Positions 21,102-28,734 of a DNA stretch of 28,734 nt are shown piece after piece. The stretch lies in assembly GCA_002345925.1 (NCBI GenBank), contig DDWM01000005.1, positions 1-28,734 of the forward strand. Reading direction: 5' to 3'. Under the pieces are notes generated by a model. It had not been told where the DNA came from. It ran no database searches and saw only the letters and a program-made list of their open reading frames with translations. Source of the stretch: Actinobacteria bacterium UBA2286. GTDB lineage: Bacteria; Actinomycetota; Coriobacteriia; Anaerosomatales; Anaerosomataceae. Every line of letters begins with the position of its first letter. Position 1 is the stretch's first letter. The position numbers were made by a program, and so were the translations under genes.

Positions 21102-22022
21102 ATGCCGTATTGCCAAACGTGTGGCGGGGAACATGCCGAGAGCGACAGCTTCTGTGCTGCGTGCGGTTCCAAGGTAGGAAGCGCGGCGGCTCCGGTTGAA
21201 GGGCAGGGTGTACCCACACCCGCACCGGTACCCGCACCTGCGCCCGCGCCGGCATACGTCGCACCCGCATACGTCGCACCCGCGCCCGTGTACGCCGCAG
21301 CGCCGGCCACATATGCCGCCACCCCAGCAAAGCCAAAGGGTGGTGCCGGTGTACTGATGGGAGTGCTCGTGGGTATGCTGGTCGTGCTCTATTTCGGCCC
21401 CATCCCCATGTACAACGCTGGCTGGTGGGACATCGCCAGAGCCACCGAGATCATCCTCTCGATCGCCATGGTGGTGGTCGCGACGATGGCGATCATCCGC
21501 TGCAAAGCGGCGTGGTGCGTCAACTATCGCAAGGCGTTCAAAAAGTACGCCACGTTCTCGGGCCGAGCAGACCTCCGCGAGTTCTGGAGCTTCGCAATTG
21601 TGAACTTCGTGCTGTACCTGATCATGGTCTTGCCGATTGCTGATCGTTACCTCGGCACGTATGTTTTTGGCTGGCTCTACTACCTGAGCTTCGCGTATCC
21701 GCTCTATGGTCTGGCGGTGCTTCTGCCATCGATCGCGATTACGGTGCGCCGGCTTCACGACACAGGCCGGAGCGGCGGCTGGTACTTCATCTCGCTGGTT
21801 CCGGTGGTGGGCTCAGTTGTGCTGTTGGTCTTCTTGCTCCAGAACAGCGACGGCGAGAATCAGTACAGCCCAGGTGCTCGCCCGGCATACGTTGCCACGC
21901 AAGCGATTCCCGCAGCCTGGCTCGCCGATCCCACGGGTCGCCATGAGCTTCGCTACTGGGACTCACGCGCATGGACGGCACACGTTTCGGACGCGGGGGT
22001 TACCTCTAGCGACGCGCTGTAG
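21102..22022 (+). CDS. Zinc-ribbon, DUF805, DUF2510 membrane protein
   Basis: A 306-residue protein. The zinc ribbon (CQTCGGEHAESDSFCAACG) opens it, followed by a linker of Pro-Ala-Tyr repeats (about 38-80). Two helices come next (about 84-105 and 112-130), then the DUF805 domain (about 135-260) with FKKYATFSGRADLREFWSF, TVRRLHDTGRSGGWYF and a closing GENQYSPG. DUF805 is a small multi-pass membrane domain of unknown function. A DUF2510 module (AAWLADPTGRHELRYWDSRAWT) forms the C-terminal end. GAAGGGGACACC precedes the ATG at 21102. Its stop lies four bases from the stop of the convergent PASTA lipoprotein gene. Confidence 0.9.
   Translation: MPYCQTCGGEHAESDSFCAACGSKVGSAAAPVEGQGVPTPAPVPAPAPAPAYVAPAYVAPAPVYAAAPATYAATPAKPKGGAGVLMGVLVGMLVVLYFGPIPMYNAGWWDIARATEIILSIAMVVVATMAIIRCKAAWCVNYRKAFKKYATFSGRADLREFWSFAIVNFVLYLIMVLPIADRYLGTYVFGWLYYLSFAYPLYGLAVLLPSIAITVRRLHDTGRSGGWYFISLVPVVGSVVLLVFLLQNSDGENQYSPGARPAYVATQAIPAAWLADPTGRHELRYWDSRAWTAHVSDAGVTSSDAL
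21252..21281 (+). repeat. Tandem 15-bp repeat in the Pro-Ala linker
   Basis: GCATACGTCGCACCC occurs twice back to back, encoding AYVAP twice. It is a likely slippage site within a low-complexity linker. Confidence 0.8.
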
Positions 22023-22026
22023 CGCC

Positions 22027-22908
22027 CTAACCCGCTTCCCACCAAGACCGGATCTCGACCAGCGTGCCCCTGGGAACGAGTGAGCCGGCCTTGGGTGTTT
22101 GACGGTACACCTGCCCGATGAACTCCTTGAACGCGTCATCGTCGAGCGGCCCGTGAATGGAGACTTCCTTCACGGTAAGGCCGGCGGCGCGTAGCTTCGC
22201 GGCTGCGTCGTCGGGGTACATGCCGGTCACCTTTGGCACCTTTACCAGCGCAACGCCGGTGGAGACTTTGACAACGACCGTCGTCCCCGGGACGGCGGTA
22301 GCGTCATCCGGATCAATCGAGATGACGGTGCCTTTCTCGGCAGCATCGTCTTGTTGTTCGACTTTCACCTTGAAGCCGGCAGATTCGAGAAGCGTGCGGG
22401 CCTCGGCCTCAGGTTTTCCTACCACGGCGGGAACCGCAACCGGCTCAGGCCCCTTGCTCACGACGATCGCAACACCAAGCCCGAGGTCGAGCATCGCGCC
22501 CGGCTCAGGCGTCTGGGAAGCCACATTCCCTGCCGAGACCGACGCGTCGTAGCTCTCGGTAACGTCTCCGACGATGAGTCCGACTTTCGTCAGTGCCGCC
22601 TCGGCCTCGCCCTTTTTCATGCCGAGGAGATCAGGCACCGCGACCGGCGGCGGCCCGGCGATGATCAGGTCGATAGGCGACCCGGACTTGCCGCGCTTGC
22701 CGGCCTCCGGCGTCTGCGCCAGGACAGTGCCTGTTGCCTCGGCAGAGGTCTCGTCGTACGTGAGTTGGCCTACCGAGAACCCGGCGGACTCGATCGTCGT
22801 GGTGGACTCGGCGACCTTCATGCCCGTGACGTCCGGGATGGCTGTGCCGCAGCCCGCGAGTGTCAGACACGCACAGATAATGAGTGCCGAGATCAGAATC
22901 CGCTTCAT
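22027..22908 (-). CDS. Lipoprotein with four PASTA domains
   Basis: A 293-residue secreted lipoprotein. The signal peptide ends in the lipobox LAGC (about residues 17-20). Four PASTA domains follow in tandem: about 22-87 (IPDVTGMKVAEST), 88-155 (VAVPDLLGMKKGEAEA), 156-219 (VAVPAVVGKPEAEA) and 220-293 (VKVPKVTGMYPDDAA), each opening with VPxVxG and closing with a PGTTVxVxVS-type strand. PASTA domains usually sit on Ser/Thr kinases or penicillin-binding proteins and bind peptidoglycan fragments; here there is no kinase or transpeptidase part. The last domain is longer by about ten residues. The ATG at 22908 follows GGGGGC. A role as a wall-bound scaffold or sensor partner is inferred. Confidence 0.92.
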   Translation of the reverse strand: MKRILISALIICACLTLAGCGTAIPDVTGMKVAESTTTIESAGFSVGQLTYDETSAEATGTVLAQTPEAGKRGKSGSPIDLIIAGPPPVAVPDLLGMKKGEAEAALTKVGLIVGDVTESYDASVSAGNVASQTPEPGAMLDLGLGVAIVVSKGPEPVAVPAVVGKPEAEARTLLESAGFKVKVEQQDDAAEKGTVISIDPDDATAVPGTTVVVKVSTGVALVKVPKVTGMYPDDAAAKLRAAGLTVKEVSIHGPLDDDAFKEFIGQVYRQTPKAGSLVPRGTLVEIRSWWEAG

Positions 22909-23086
22909 GGAAGCCCCCAGTTGTCCCCGGGCGATCGGCAAGTGCTGAGACCACGGTAGCATAGCGACCAAGAAATGCAGGGCGACCGACCGGGCTCGGC
23001 GTATATTGGTTAACAGGTGGTCTGATGTGCCGGGGAAGGCGTGCATCAGGACCGGGGTGCACCACGATTCTGGCAGGGGGCAAACA

Positions 23087-25396
23087 GTGACGACGACACG
23101 ACGACCTTTGGTCATGACCGGTACATTAGCGCGCAGGCGGTTCACGGGGGTTCTCCTCACGGCAGTGCTTCTGTTCGCCGTCATTACAGTGCCCGCTAGC
23201 GCAGAGCTCACGCAGACGACCACCCGGGCGAGTGTTACCACAGAGGGCGGCCAGAGCGACTTCCACAGCGGCGATCCCATGGTCTCGGCGAACGGACGCT
23301 ACGTGGCGTTTGAGTCCGACGCGCAGAATCTCACTCCAGGCCACACCAACGGGAATTCCGACATCTTCGTCTACGACCTCAAGAGCGGCGCGATCACGTG
23401 CGCCAGCGTGTCTTCGAGCGAAGTGTTGGCCTTAAGCGACAGCTATAACGCTGCGATCTCCGCCGATGGGCGCTACGTCGTCTTCGAGTCGTACGCGTCC
23501 GACCTGGTTCCCGGCATACGGAACGGGCACCCCGACATCTACATGCGCGACCTGGTGGCAGGCGAAACGACGCGCGTCACGGTCTCGGTGACAGGCCTTA
23601 ATGACGATTCGCGTGCCGAGGCGCCCGCGATCTCCGCCGACGGACGCTACGTCGCGTTCAGCACCTACGGTGAGAACCTCATCGTCGACGACGACAACGG
23701 TCGCAGGGACATCTACGTTCGCGATATGCAGTCGAGCGAGATCACACGCGTGAGCGTCTCATCGACTGGTGAGCAGGCCGACAGTCACAGCAGCGCTCCG
23801 TCTATCTCCGCCGACGGGCGGTTTGTGGCGTTCTACTCGAATGCGACCAATCTTGTCCCAGACGACACGAACTTCTCCGACGATATCTTCGTACACGACA
23901 TGGAGTCAGGCGAGACTACACGGGCGAGCGTCTCTTCGGCTGGCGTGCAGGGCAATCTGGACAGCCACGACGCGGCCATTTCGGCTGACGGCAGCTGCGT
24001 GGCGTTCTCGTCGTGGTCCAGTAACCTGGTTCCCGGCGATACCGACACCAACGTCGACGTCTTCGTTCGCAACTTGGTATCGGGCTATACAACGCGCGTG
24101 AGCGTAACGCCGAGCGGGGCCGATGGCAGCAACGACGCGATCGAGCCGTCGCTCTCGGCTACCGGGCGCTATGTCGCGTTCAGTTCGAACTCCACCAATC
24201 TGGTGGCCGGTGACGTGAACGACAGGTCAGACGTGTTCGTGCGCGATATGGTCAATGGCGTGACCGCGCTGGTGAGCCTCTCGGCAAGCGGAGAGCAGGG
24301 CACAACCACCGAGTGGACGGATGAGAGCAACACGCCGTCGATATCGGCAGATGGGCTGACGGTGGCTTTCCAGTCTCTGTGCGACAACCTTGTAGCCAAT
24401 GACACGAACGGCACGAGGGACATCTTTGTGCGCCGTTGGGTCAAAGACCCGGCGGCTCCTCTCGGCCTAACCCGCGTCTCCGGCACCAACCGCTACAAGA
24501 CAGGCGTCGAGGCCTCCAAGCTCGCGTTCCCCGACGGGGCCCGCACGGTCGTCATCGCGACCGGCGCCAACTGGCCGGACGCTCTCGGCGGCTCCGCGCT
24601 CGCCGGTGCGGCCGGAGGGCCGCTCTTGCTGACAGCGACGGCCGCGCTTCCTGCCGAGGTGAGCGCGGAGATCGCGCGCCTCGGTGCGACGAATGCGTAC
24701 ATCCTCGGGGGGCCGACAGCTGTGGGCCCGGGCGTGGAGGCTGCGCTCAAGGCATCGCTCGGCACCGGCAATGTGACGCGCCTGGCCGGCGACAACCGCT
24801 ACGAGACCGCGCGCAAGGTCGCCGATGAGGCGATCGTGCTCGCGAATCTGGGCGACGGCTACGACGGGGTCGCCTATGTGGCCACCGGCTCCAACTTCCC
24901 GGATGCGCTTGCCGTGAGCCCGATCGCGGCCGCCAAGATTCGCCCGGTGCTGCTGGCAGACCCACGCTCAGGCGCCGTCTCGCGCCCGAACTCTGTCACG
25001 AGCGCCTACATCCTCGGCAGCACGAGCGCCGTGCCGGCATCGGTGCAGACTGCGCTTGGAAACGCGATCGGCGCTGGCAACGTCCACCGCCTCTTCGGCG
25101 ACAACCGCTACGAGACCGCCGCTGCCATCGCGAACCACGGCGTGGCCGAGGGCCTGTCGTGGGACGGCGTCGGCATCGTGACCGGCACGAACTTCCCCGA
25201 CGGCCTCTCCGGCGGTGCGATGCTGGCGCGCTTCGGCTCGGTCATGCTGCTCACGCCAGGCACCTCGCTCGCGCCTGCTGCGAAGACCGCGCTTGAAGCC
25301 AACGCGGCGAGCATCGACAGCGTGTTCATCCTCGGCGGGGATTCGGCCGTGAGTGACGCGGTCGCCGCAGCTGCAAGGAATGCCGCGGGGCTCTAG
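23087..25396 (+). CDS. Secreted seven-bladed PD40/TolB-like propeller with three cell-wall-binding type 2 repeats
   Basis: A 769-residue surface protein. The signal peptide has a basic start (TTTRRPLVMTGTLARRRF) and cleaves near ASA-ELT. Seven repeats with the core xPxISADGRYVAFxS, each followed by D(I/V)FVRD, occupy about residues 60-455; seven is the count for a closed beta-propeller of the PD40/TolB type. Three CW_binding_2 repeats fill about 460-769 (RVSGTNRYKTG, RLAGDNRYETA, RLFGDNRYETA). The GTG at 23087 lies six bases after AGGGGG; the frame is open 27 codons upstream without a good site. TATATT at 23002-23007 could be its -10. The wall-binding part is almost the same in DNA as that of the last gene in the window. 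The ligand of the propeller is unknown. Confidence 0.93.
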   Translation: MTTTRRPLVMTGTLARRRFTGVLLTAVLLFAVITVPASAELTQTTTRASVTTEGGQSDFHSGDPMVSANGRYVAFESDAQNLTPGHTNGNSDIFVYDLKSGAITCASVSSSEVLALSDSYNAAISADGRYVVFESYASDLVPGIRNGHPDIYMRDLVAGETTRVTVSVTGLNDDSRAEAPAISADGRYVAFSTYGENLIVDDDNGRRDIYVRDMQSSEITRVSVSSTGEQADSHSSAPSISADGRFVAFYSNATNLVPDDTNFSDDIFVHDMESGETTRASVSSAGVQGNLDSHDAAISADGSCVAFSSWSSNLVPGDTDTNVDVFVRNLVSGYTTRVSVTPSGADGSNDAIEPSLSATGRYVAFSSNSTNLVAGDVNDRSDVFVRDMVNGVTALVSLSASGEQGTTTEWTDESNTPSISADGLTVAFQSLCDNLVANDTNGTRDIFVRRWVKDPAAPLGLTRVSGTNRYKTGVEASKLAFPDGARTVVIATGANWPDALGGSALAGAAGGPLLLTATAALPAEVSAEIARLGATNAYILGGPTAVGPGVEAALKASLGTGNVTRLAGDNRYETARKVADEAIVLANLGDGYDGVAYVATGSNFPDALAVSPIAAAKIRPVLLADPRSGAVSRPNSVTSAYILGSTSAVPASVQTALGNAIGAGNVHRLFGDNRYETAAAIANHGVAEGLSWDGVGIVTGTNFPDGLSGGAMLARFGSVMLLTPGTSLAPAAKTALEANAASIDSVFILGGDSAVSDAVAAAARNAAGL
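24458..24938 (+). repeat. Wall-binding cassette, copy A
   Basis: This stretch, encoding the first and part of the second CW_binding_2 repeat, is nearly identical in DNA to 28251-28734 including synonymous positions. The one length difference seen is three extra bases in copy B. Confidence 0.85.
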
Positions 25397-25691
25397 AAAC
25401 GACACAGTCACCCCGGGAGAGCGAGGCTCTCTCGGGGGCGTGCGGGTCGCCGGAGATTCCTCTTTCTCCCATGTGTTCAGAATGATACTGTTGCCCCAGA
25501 GCCTGGGGGGCTCCGCACGTTTCACGAGTTGTGGAGCTCGAACTGCCTGCAAACAGCGCCTCTCGACGCACTGCACAAAATGCACAGCCAATGGTTGGTG
25601 TGTCGATTGAGGCGCGTTGGCTCGGAGGTTCGTCTTCCGTGTCTCGCGTCCAGACGCGGGGGGACCCGCGCTCACACGGAGGGGGTTCGCG
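25397..25691 (+). other. Non-coding 295-bp region with hairpins
   Basis: No open frame here looks like a protein. Besides the hairpin at 25411-25437 there are small overlapping palindromes near the 3' end (CGCGTC-CA-GACGCG, then CGCGGG and CCCGCG around 25655-25670) shortly before the ribosome binding site of the next gene. I find no known riboswitch pattern and no convincing promoter; GATACT near 25485 is a weak -10 candidate. Confidence 0.5.
25411..25437 (+). terminator. Hairpin after the propeller protein gene
   Basis: CCCCGGGAGAGC (25411-25422) and GCTCTCTCGGGG (25426-25437) form a 12-bp stem with one G-T pair and a 3-base loop, 14 bases after the stop codon. There is no T-tract, so it may be a stabiliser or a factor-dependent end. 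Confidence 0.6.
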
Positions 25692-28600
25692 ATGCGCTCG
25701 TTCTCGCCTGCATGCGGTAAGGTCCTGAGGCCGAGGGGTCACGCTCACCCGACTCGGAAGACCCTCCTTGCATCGATGTCGGTGGTGCTCGCCGCACTTC
25801 TCCTCATCTCTGGGATTCCATTCGGGCTCTCACCTGCCATCGCGACCGGGAACCCCGGGACGTTCACATGGGACACCCGGGCGGATTTCGAGCACAACGC
25901 TTCGACCACCGATGCGACCACGACCGTATCGGGCGTCTCGACCGAGCGCGTTCCAGGTAGCGCGATGCTGCCTGGACCGATCGTCTCCATCTCGGCTGGC
26001 TGGGAGCACACCGTGGGCCTCAAGGCCGACGGCACCGTCGTTGCGGTCGGATGGAACGAGGATGGCCAGACGGACGTCTCGAACTGGACCGACATCGTAT
26101 CGATCTCGGCAGACGGTCACCACACCGTGGGACTCAAGGCCGACGGCACCGTCGTGGCGGCAGGATGGAACAACGCCGGTCAGACGAACGTCTCGGGCTG
26201 GACCGGCATCGTCTCGATCTCGGCGGGCTTCTACCACACCGTGGGTCTCAGGGCCGACGGCACCGTCGTGGCGGTGGGCGCTAACGGCAACGGCCAGACG
26301 GACGTCTCGACCTGGACCGACATCGTCTCGATATCAGCAGGCGCCTTTCACACCGTGGGACTCAAGGCCGACGGCACCGTCGTGGCGACGGGGTACAACG
26401 CCAACAACCAGACGGACGTCTCGACCTGGACCGACATCGTCTCGATCTCGGCAGGCGGCTACCACACCGTGGGCCTCAAGGCCGACGGCACCGTCGTTGC
26501 GGTCGGATGGAACGAGCATGGCCAGACGGAGGTCTCGACCTGGACCGACATCGTGTCGGTCTCGGCGGGCGGTTTTCACACCGTTGGCCTCAAGGCCGAC
26601 GGCACCGTCGTGGCAGCGGGCACGAACGGCAACAACCAGACGGATGTGTCAGGCTGGACCGGCATCGTCTCGGTGGTGGCAGGCGGCTACCACACCATAG
26701 GTCTCAAGGCCGACGGCACCGTCGTGGCGGTGGGCAGCATCGAGTACGGCCAGACTGACGTCACTGGTTGGGCCGACTTTGTTATGGCGGATACAGGCAT
26801 GTACCACACCGTGGGTCTCAAGTCCGATGGCACCGTTGTGTCGGTGGGCTACAACGGCGATGGCCGGACGGCTGTAACGGGGTGGACCGGCATCGTATCG
26901 ATCGCAGCCGGTGACAACTACACTGTGGGGCTCAAGTCCGACCGAACCGTAGTAGCAATAGGAGACGGTAGCCACGGCCAGACGAACACTTCGGGCTGGA
27001 CCGACATTGTCTCAGTGGATGCAGGCAACAGCCATACGGTGGGCCTCAAGTCCGACGGCACTGTCGTGGCGGTCGGGGAAAACGACGACGGCCAGATGGA
27101 CGTCTCGACCTGGACCGACATCGTCTCGATCTCGGCGTCCACCGGAAACACCGTGGGCCTCAAGTCCGACGGCACCGTCGTGGCGGCAGGCGACAACCAC
27201 TACGGCCAAACGGACGTCTCGGGCTGGACCGACATCGTCTGCGTCTCGGCGGGCACCCGACACACCGTGGGCCTCAAATCCGACGGCACCGTCGTCGCGG
27301 TGGGGGACAACGGCGATGGTCAGACGAATGTCTCGACCTGGACCGACATCGTTTCGGTCGCAGCCGGCGCCTACCACACCGTGGGCCTCAAATCCGACGG
27401 CACCGTCGTAGCGACCGGCCGTAGCGACTACGGTCAGACGGATGTTGGAGGATGGACGGACATCGTTTCCGTCTGGGGGGGCCCGTATCACACCGTGGGC
27501 CTCAAGTCTGACGGCACGGTCCTTGTCGTGGGCGACAACAACTACGGCCAGATGGACGTTATGGGTTGGACATCGCTTTCGACCGCCAACCCAATAAGCG
27601 GCACGATCGGCGGGTCCGGTACCGCGGTCGGCCTGCGTGCCGTGGCGCCCAGCGATTCTCGAGGGTGGAGCAGCATTGTTTCGGTAACCTCGGCCATCAA
27701 GCCCTTCCAGGCAGTCAAGTTCGCTGTGCGCTTGTCGGATGATGGGATCGATTGGTCCGAGCCGCTCGGCTCAGATGGGGATCCGATCGACTGGACGAAC
27801 GGCAGTGGCAACTACCTGGGTCGTGCGGCCAGCGACTCCTCGGCAAGAACCGACCTAAGTGCGCTGCCTGCTTCCAGGTACATCGACATCGTCGTGCGAC
27901 TTGAGTCCGCCGGCACGCTCACGCCAGAGCTCAAGAGCGTGACACTGCTGAGCGAAGCCAACGTCGCTCCGGTGGCGGTCAACGACACCGTTTCAACTGC
28001 CGAGGAGACCACGCTCACGGTTGAAGCACCCGGAGTGCTCAGCAACGATACCGACGCGAACGGCGATACGCTGATCGCGACGCTCGTTGACGATGCGGCC
28101 CACGGCACGCTCGCTCTTTCCTCCAGCGGCTCGTTCACCTACACACCCGACGCTGACTTCGTTGGCACAGACACGTTCACATACAAGGTGAACGACGGGA
28201 TGGCGGACTCCAACGTCGCAAAGGTGACCATCAAGGTCAGCGCCGATCTGCCTCTCGGCCTAACGCGCGTCTCCGGCACCAATCGCTACAAGACAGGCGT
28301 CGAGGCATCCAAGCAGGCGTTCGCTGACGGTTCTGTTCGCACGGTCGTCATCGCGACCGGCGCCAACTGGCCCGACGCTCTCGGCGGATCTGCGCTTGCC
28401 GGTGCTGCCGGCGGCCCGCTCCTGCTCACCGCCACGACCGCGCTTCCTGCCGAGGTGAGCGCGGAGATCGCGCGCCTCGGTGCGACGAATGCGTACATCC
28501 TCGGCAGCGCGAGTGCGGTCGGCACGGGCGTGGAGGCTGCGCTCAAGGCATCGCTCGGCACCGGCAATGTGACGCGCCTTGCCGGCGACAACCGCTACGA

Positions 28601-28734
28601 GACCGCACGCAAGGTCGCCGATGAGGCGATCGTGCTGGCGAACCTGGGCGACGGCTACGATGGGGTCGCCTATGTGGCCACCGGCTCGAACTTCCCGGAT
28701 GCGCTTGCGGTGAGCCCGATCGCGGCCGCCAAGA
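25692..28734 (+). CDS. Secreted RCC1-repeat protein with Ig-like domain and wall-binding repeats, 3' end beyond window
   Basis: At least 1014 residues; the frame is open to the window edge. A long basic N-region leads into a signal helix (TLLASMSVVLAALLLISG, cleavage near AIA-TG). Fourteen RCC1-type repeats of 38 residues occupy about 97-627, each of the form WTDIVSISAGxxHTVGLKxDGTVVAxGxNxxGQ. A beta-rich stretch follows (about 628-755), then a bacterial Ig-like/cadherin-like domain (about 756-849, VNDTVSTAEETTLTV to FTYKVNDG) and CW_binding_2 repeats from about 856, starting RVSGTNRYKTG. RCC1 repeats form a seven-bladed propeller, so 14 fit two propellers. The ATG at 25692 follows GGAGGGGG six bases away. 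A surface adhesin or binding protein is likely; the partner is unknown. Confidence 0.93.
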   Translation, partial: MRSFSPACGKVLRPRGHAHPTRKTLLASMSVVLAALLLISGIPFGLSPAIATGNPGTFTWDTRADFEHNASTTDATTTVSGVSTERVPGSAMLPGPIVSISAGWEHTVGLKADGTVVAVGWNEDGQTDVSNWTDIVSISADGHHTVGLKADGTVVAAGWNNAGQTNVSGWTGIVSISAGFYHTVGLRADGTVVAVGANGNGQTDVSTWTDIVSISAGAFHTVGLKADGTVVATGYNANNQTDVSTWTDIVSISAGGYHTVGLKADGTVVAVGWNEHGQTEVSTWTDIVSVSAGGFHTVGLKADGTVVAAGTNGNNQTDVSGWTGIVSVVAGGYHTIGLKADGTVVAVGSIEYGQTDVTGWADFVMADTGMYHTVGLKSDGTVVSVGYNGDGRTAVTGWTGIVSIAAGDNYTVGLKSDRTVVAIGDGSHGQTNTSGWTDIVSVDAGNSHTVGLKSDGTVVAVGENDDGQMDVSTWTDIVSISASTGNTVGLKSDGTVVAAGDNHYGQTDVSGWTDIVCVSAGTRHTVGLKSDGTVVAVGDNGDGQTNVSTWTDIVSVAAGAYHTVGLKSDGTVVATGRSDYGQTDVGGWTDIVSVWGGPYHTVGLKSDGTVLVVGDNNYGQMDVMGWTSLSTANPISGTIGGSGTAVGLRAVAPSDSRGWSSIVSVTSAIKPFQAVKFAVRLSDDGIDWSEPLGSDGDPIDWTNGSGNYLGRAASDSSARTDLSALPASRYIDIVVRLESAGTLTPELKSVTLLSEANVAPVAVNDTVSTAEETTLTVEAPGVLSNDTDANGDTLIATLVDDAAHGTLALSSSGSFTYTPDADFVGTDTFTYKVNDGMADSNVAKVTIKVSADLPLGLTRVSGTNRYKTGVEASKQAFADGSVRTVVIATGANWPDALGGSALAGAAGGPLLLTATTALPAEVSAEIARLGATNAYILGSASAVGTGVEAALKASLGTGNVTRLAGDNRYETARKVADEAIVLANLGDGYDGVAYVATGSNFPDALAVSPIAAAK
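25980..27575 (+). repeat. Fourteen tandem 114-bp RCC1-coding repeats
   Basis: The phrase encoding HTVGLK recurs every 114 bases, with a few spacings off by one codon, from about 26004 to 27485. Repeats 1-7 encode (K/R)ADG and repeats 8-14 encode KSDG after GL, dividing the array into two sets of seven. Confidence 0.9.
28251..28734 (+). repeat. Wall-binding cassette, copy B
   Basis: Near-identical DNA copy of 24458-24938, running to the window edge. It encodes the first and part of the second CW_binding_2 repeat of the RCC1 protein. Confidence 0.85.

Noticed and set aside
23070..23090. GGGGGCAAAC-like string before the propeller gene considered as part of a cyclic di-GMP riboswitch
   Set aside because: It coincides with the ribosome binding site and start codon; no second half of the motif or pairing elements are present.
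25353..25610. Small plus-strand frame in the gap before the RCC1 gene
   Set aside because: It overlaps the end of the propeller gene and the hairpin, has no ribosome binding site and no protein-like features.
25980..27575. Regular tandem repeats considered as CRISPR or satellite DNA
   Set aside because: The 114-bp period is in frame and encodes RCC1 repeats; there are no short repeats with unique spacers and no cas genes.

Overview
The window looks like a piece of a high-GC, Gram-positive actinobacterial chromosome, most likely from an anaerobic Coriobacteriia-type lineage. The reasons are: four secreted proteins with cell-wall-binding type 2 repeats, two proteins with the mostly actinobacterial DUF2510 domain, two oxygen-sensitive radical SAM enzymes, frequent GTG starts behind strong G-rich ribosome binding sites, and no rRNA, tRNA, phage or transposon genes. 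The taxonomic call is inference. The coding density is high and the genes look intact; the first and last genes run off the window.

Layout. 1-1893 (minus): the 3' part of nothing is visible, but most of a lysine 2,3-aminomutase gene and a MarC-family membrane protein. 2097-4121 (plus): secreted propeller protein with three wall-binding repeats. 4195-4533 (minus): a tiny secreted protein built from FDPQPEPPG motifs. 4749-5860 (plus): a three-gene operon of a DUF2089 regulator that has lost its zinc cysteines, a small membrane protein and a SHOCT-like protein, with a clear promoter and terminator. 6017-7384: membrane-anchored metallophosphoesterase. 7395-8990 (minus): CPBP membrane protease plus TetR regulator, with two perfect 15-bp operators at the promoter. 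9221-13039 (plus): a hypothetical protein, a second wall-binding protein, a SufS-like class V aminotransferase without the desulfurase cysteine, and a DUF3465 protein.

13084-17174 (minus) is the most interesting block: a tightly packed six-gene operon running from a radical SAM protein that resembles archaeal tetraether lipid synthase, through an ICMT-type membrane methyltransferase, a DUF4395 protein and an Lgt homologue lacking canonical catalytic residues, to two paralogous small membrane proteins. Taken together it reads as a candidate membrane-lipid modification pathway; this is inference from family and context.

17385-17968 (plus): VapBC toxin-antitoxin pair behind a 43-bp concentric palindrome that reaches the antitoxin RBS. 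Then a GNAT acetyltransferase, a membrane protein behind two bulged hairpins, and a second TetR regulator (19172-19711) whose operator can be read directly: GGAAACT-N12-AGTTTCC occurs twice at its own promoter and once in front of the next gene, a small four-helix membrane protein. 20345-22022 holds two adjacent zinc-ribbon/DUF2510 proteins in which the DUF2510 module sits at different ends. 22027-22908 (minus) is a lipoprotein with four PASTA domains. The window closes with two large secreted wall-binding proteins: a seven-bladed PD40/TolB-like propeller protein and an RCC1-repeat protein whose 14 repeats fall into two sets of seven; their wall-binding cassettes are nearly identical in DNA.
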